Assembly: GCF_000341265.1 (NCBI RefSeq)
Contig: NZ_ANAE01000073.1
Location: 1 to 36,021 of the forward strand
DNA: 36,021 nt
Direction of reading: 5' to 3'
From: Nocardiopsis prasina DSM 43845
GTDB lineage: Bacteria > Actinomycetota > Actinomycetes > Streptosporangiales > Streptosporangiaceae
Of this stretch, positions 32,074 through 36,021 are shown one piece after another. A program made the position numbers and the translations under genes. Under the pieces are notes generated by a model. The model saw only the letters and a list, made by a program, of their open reading frames with translations. It was not told the DNA's origin and searched no databases. The number at the start of each line of letters is the position of its first letter. Within the stretch, counting starts at the first letter, position 1.

Positions 32074-33861
32074 TCAGTTGGACTGCTGGACGGGCAGATG
32101 GCGCCCCAGGTAGCCCACGTACACCCTGTTCGTGGTGTCCGGGCCCAGGTGCGGGAAGAAGTACAGCCGGGGGCAGATGCCGTACTCGATGTCCAGCTTG
32201 ATGTGCGCGTACATGGGGACCCGGCCGTCCGGCTCCACCTCGCTCGGCACCCGGAAGACCCGCTTCTCGTTGAGCTTGCCCCGGTTGCGGACGTAGTCCG
32301 ACTCCTGCGAGGCCAGCCGCTTGACCGGGATCACCCGGTAGCCGTCCGGGGGTTCGCGCAGGTAGGAGTGGAAGCCCAGCCCGCTGCCCGGGTTGTCGAA
32401 CTGGTAGCGGGCGTAGTCGTTGAGGGCCATCAGCGCCTCCCAGGCCCGGGTCACCCACAGCCCCTCCTTGCGGCTGTCGGACAGCTCGTACACCGTCTGG
32501 TCCTCGATGGTGAAGAACAGGTGCGGCAGGGCCGATCCGTCGGTGATCCGTTCCAGTAGCTCCGCCACGCTGGACGGCGGACGCAGCTCGGGGTCGCGCG
32601 GGGCCGGGGCGGCGGCCAGCCGGAACAGACCGGCGTCCCTCGCCTGGTCGCGCAGCCACCGGGCCTCGAACCGGGCCGAGCGTTGCTCCTCCCTGGCGAC
32701 GGCGAGTTCGTCGGCGAGGTCGGCGGTCTCCGCGAGCATGGCCTGGTGTTCGTCCGACAGTTCACCGATCCGCGCGTTGAGCCTGCGGACCTCGTCTCTG
32801 AGCCGCCGAACCTGCTGTTCCTGGGCCTGGGCGGCGGCGAGCTCCACCGAGGAGACGGAGTCGTGCCCTGACTGGTGTGCGATGACGTTCCCCGATCCTG
32901 AGGGTGCCCGTGGGGGAACGGGGGCACGGGTGTTCGGACCCCGGCGCAGGTCCTCGGTCTCCTCGGCCAGGAGCGCGTCGATCGACCGGAGCGCCTCGGG
33001 CAGGCGCAGGCCGAGAGCGTTGTCGCGCACCCGCCGGGACAGGGCGGCGCCCACCCAGTTGCGCACGCGTTCGCCCTCGCGGGCCGTGTCGAGGGTGCCC
33101 GGACTCATCCGGGGGTGGCGCTGGACGTCCCTCTGGTCGGAGGGGTCCACGCCCGGTAAGAAGGTGCGCACCCCGCCCACGGGCACGTCGAGGCCACGGG
33201 GGAGGAGCTCGGCGACCCGTTCCAGGGCCGCCCCGTCCAGCACGTACCCGGCGCACATGCCCGTGCAGCGGGACAGCGTCCCCGCCATGGAGGTGCGCCA
33301 GTCGGCCACGGTCACGTCGCGCGGCGCGCCGGTCGCGACGACCGCCAGGCGGCGCAGGGGATCGCGGATGGTCGCGACCAGGGTCGCCACGTCCTCGTCG
33401 TCGCGCCCGCGCACGATCCGGGGCGAGGACGGCAGGGGGTGGGCGCCGTCGTGCGCGCCCACCGCCTCCAGCAGCATGCGCGCCGCCTCGGGCGGCATCA
33501 CCTCGGAGCGGGGGGAGTCCGAGGGCTCGGCGGGGTCGACGGTCATGTCGATCCACACGTAGTTCCACGGGGAGAGCTCGGGGTCCACCACCACCGTGGC
33601 CAGGGTGCGCCACACGCCCTCGGGCTTCTCGGACTCGGTGGTCAGCCGAAGGAAGGTCAGGCCCTCGTCGGTGTTGTGGTGCCGTGCCACCAGTGCCCGT
33701 GAACGGTTGCTCAGCTCGTACCGGCCCGAGTCGGCGAAGTCCACCCGCGCACCCGAGTTACCGCGCTTGCTCAGCCAGCGGGAGAGGACGGAGGAGGCGA
33801 CCGAGACCAGGTCCCCGTCGTCGTCGTGGACGGCGACCAACGTGCGGTAGACGAGCGGCAA
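32074..33861 (-). CDS. Unrecognised 595-aa protein with central coiled coil
   Basis: I do not recognise this protein. Three parts are visible. The first is an N-terminal globular region (1-300) with WNYVWIDMTVDP (99-110), a DWRTSMAGTLSRCTG block (187-201) and VRTFLPGVDP (231-240). The second is a Pro/Ser-rich linker (308-330) and a coiled coil of about 70 residues (338-410). The third is a C-terminal globular domain (425-595) with SALPHLFFTIED, WEALMALNDYARY, IKLDIEYGICPRLYFFPHLG and the end VYVGYLGRHLP. No membrane segment or P-loop is seen. The start is TTG 33861 with GGGAG 7 nt upstream. A 140-aa gene lies upstream on the same strand, 131 nt away. Confidence 0.8.
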   Translation of the reverse strand: MPLVYRTLVAVHDDDGDLVSVASSVLSRWLSKRGNSGARVDFADSGRYELSNRSRALVARHHNTDEGLTFLRLTTESEKPEGVWRTLATVVVDPELSPWNYVWIDMTVDPAEPSDSPRSEVMPPEAARMLLEAVGAHDGAHPLPSSPRIVRGRDDEDVATLVATIRDPLRRLAVVATGAPRDVTVADWRTSMAGTLSRCTGMCAGYVLDGAALERVAELLPRGLDVPVGGVRTFLPGVDPSDQRDVQRHPRMSPGTLDTAREGERVRNWVGAALSRRVRDNALGLRLPEALRSIDALLAEETEDLRRGPNTRAPVPPRAPSGSGNVIAHQSGHDSVSSVELAAAQAQEQQVRRLRDEVRRLNARIGELSDEHQAMLAETADLADELAVAREEQRSARFEARWLRDQARDAGLFRLAAAPAPRDPELRPPSSVAELLERITDGSALPHLFFTIEDQTVYELSDSRKEGLWVTRAWEALMALNDYARYQFDNPGSGLGFHSYLREPPDGYRVIPVKRLASQESDYVRNRGKLNEKRVFRVPSEVEPDGRVPMYAHIKLDIEYGICPRLYFFPHLGPDTTNRVYVGYLGRHLPVQQSN

Positions 33862-33992
33862 TGGGCACTCCCGGGTTCCCGACGGCGGCGGACCCGAGGG
33901 TCCGGCCGAACCCGCTGGCAGAGCCCTCCCTCACCACTGTGGACGAAGGACCGTCGCTGCGCCAGCCGGTTGACCAGGTTCCCTTCGACGGG

Positions 33993-34415
33993 TCAGTGCC
34001 CCGCCGACCCCAGGTCGTACTCTCCGTCTACCCAAGGAACGGCCAAGTCATCAATCCTCACACGCCACTCCGCGCCGGGAACCGCGTCCCGCAGCCGGGC
34101 GAGCGCGGCCAGATAGTGGTTCAGCTGGGCCATCTGGGGCTCGGGCCCGCTGGCCGTGTGGGAGATCTTGCTGGATCCGGCGAACAGCTCCCCGCGCTCA
34201 CCGCCGAAGGAGTACGGCGCCAGGGGCTCGAACAGCTCCCCGGGTTCCAGGTCCGGGTCGGTGACCTCACCGTCACGGGCCCACGCGGGAAGGGCGCGCG
34301 TGGCGAAGGCGGTCAGCGCGTCCTCTCCCTCGGCGACGATCCGGCGGAGCTCGGCGCGCTCGGCGTCGCTGAGCGGGGTGTCGCGGTGGGCGCTGTAGTA
34401 CAGGCTGACGCTCAT
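33993..34415 (-). CDS. Unrecognised 140-aa protein
   Basis: This soluble 140-aa protein starts MSVSLYYSAHRDTPLSDAE. It has an amphipathic N-terminal helical part and a C-terminal part rich in Trp/Asp (AEWRVRIDDLAVPWVDGEYDL). The start is ATG 34415 with GGGAG 7 nt upstream. I recognise no domain. It is divergent from the aldehyde dehydrogenase gene and lies 131 nt upstream of the 595-aa protein gene on the same strand, so they may share a transcript. No hairpin was seen between them. Confidence 0.75.
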   Translation of the reverse strand: MSVSLYYSAHRDTPLSDAERAELRRIVAEGEDALTAFATRALPAWARDGEVTDPDLEPGELFEPLAPYSFGGERGELFAGSSKISHTASGPEPQMAQLNHYLAALARLRDAVPGAEWRVRIDDLAVPWVDGEYDLGSAGH

Positions 34416-34564
34416 GGTGGGCTCCCAGGGTTCTCGTTCGGACCCATAGTGTCCGGGGCCCCCGACATTCCCCGACCGTATGCGCCACAGTGGCCAAGTC
34501 GGAGCTCCGGATTGGCGACAGTGGACAAGGCGTGCCGCCTCGGCTGGGGGTTAGCGTCGCCGAC

Positions 34565-35989
<1,425 letters not shown>

Positions 35990-35993
35990 CTCC

Positions 35994-36021
35994 GGGGAGA
36001 CAGGGGGCGGGGCGGGGGGGG
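35994..36021 (+). other. G-quadruplex-like tract after the aldehyde dehydrogenase gene
   Basis: Runs of 4, 5, 4 and at least 8 guanines are separated by AGACA, C and C. This fits the G-quadruplex rule and continues to the window edge. It may act in termination or pausing. Confidence 0.55.

Overview
The window is high-GC DNA with strong G/C third-position bias, GTG/TTG starts and many start codons lying 6-8 nt after a TANNNT hexamer (leaderless style). Gene content (GylR-type glycerol regulon, XRE-DUF5753 protein, GntR/GntK/GntP set, two Opp-type ABC importers, GH2 beta-mannosidase) points to a filamentous or related actinomycete. Nocardiopsis or another member of the Streptosporangiales is my best guess; no rRNA is present to confirm it.

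Layout. 1-6032: 3' part of an Opp-type ABC importer operon (permease, permease, ATPase, ATPase) leading into a cytoplasmic GH2 beta-mannosidase, probably uptake and hydrolysis of beta-mannosides. 6233-6436: cold-shock protein. 6685-13272: glycerol block with glpD, glpF, glpK and an IclR/GylR-type regulator, all on the minus strand and interrupted by a plus-strand XRE-DUF5753 gene. Four copies of a 15-bp near-palindrome lie upstream of glpD (two), glpK and the regulator. 13384-16208: threonine aldolase, a divergent MerR-type regulator with a textbook MerR promoter, and a DJ-1/PfpI-like protein lacking the nucleophilic Cys. 16420-19242: gluconate block (permease, GntR-type regulator, gluconokinase) with two related operator-like sites. 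19332-20490: a four-helix membrane protein and an acidic protein, both unrecognised. 20835-26947: complete peptide-type ABC importer (lipoprotein, two permeases, two ATPases). 27235-30518: membrane-tethered serine hydrolase, GNAT acetyltransferase, DUF393 protein and SdpI-like protein. 30520-34415: conserved actinobacterial protein of uncertain function, HD-domain protein, and an unrecognised pair (595-aa coiled-coil protein and 140-aa protein). 34565-35989: aldehyde dehydrogenase, followed by a strong G-quadruplex-like tract at the window end.

Most of the region is carbon uptake and catabolism (mannosides, glycerol, gluconate, peptides). Each sugar block carries its own local regulator and recognisable DNA sites. 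No tRNA, rRNA, CRISPR array, insertion sequence or prophage was seen. The least explained elements are the 595-aa/140-aa pair, the Cys-less PfpI protein, the XRE gene inside the glycerol regulon, and the overlapping divergent promoters at 31402-31445.
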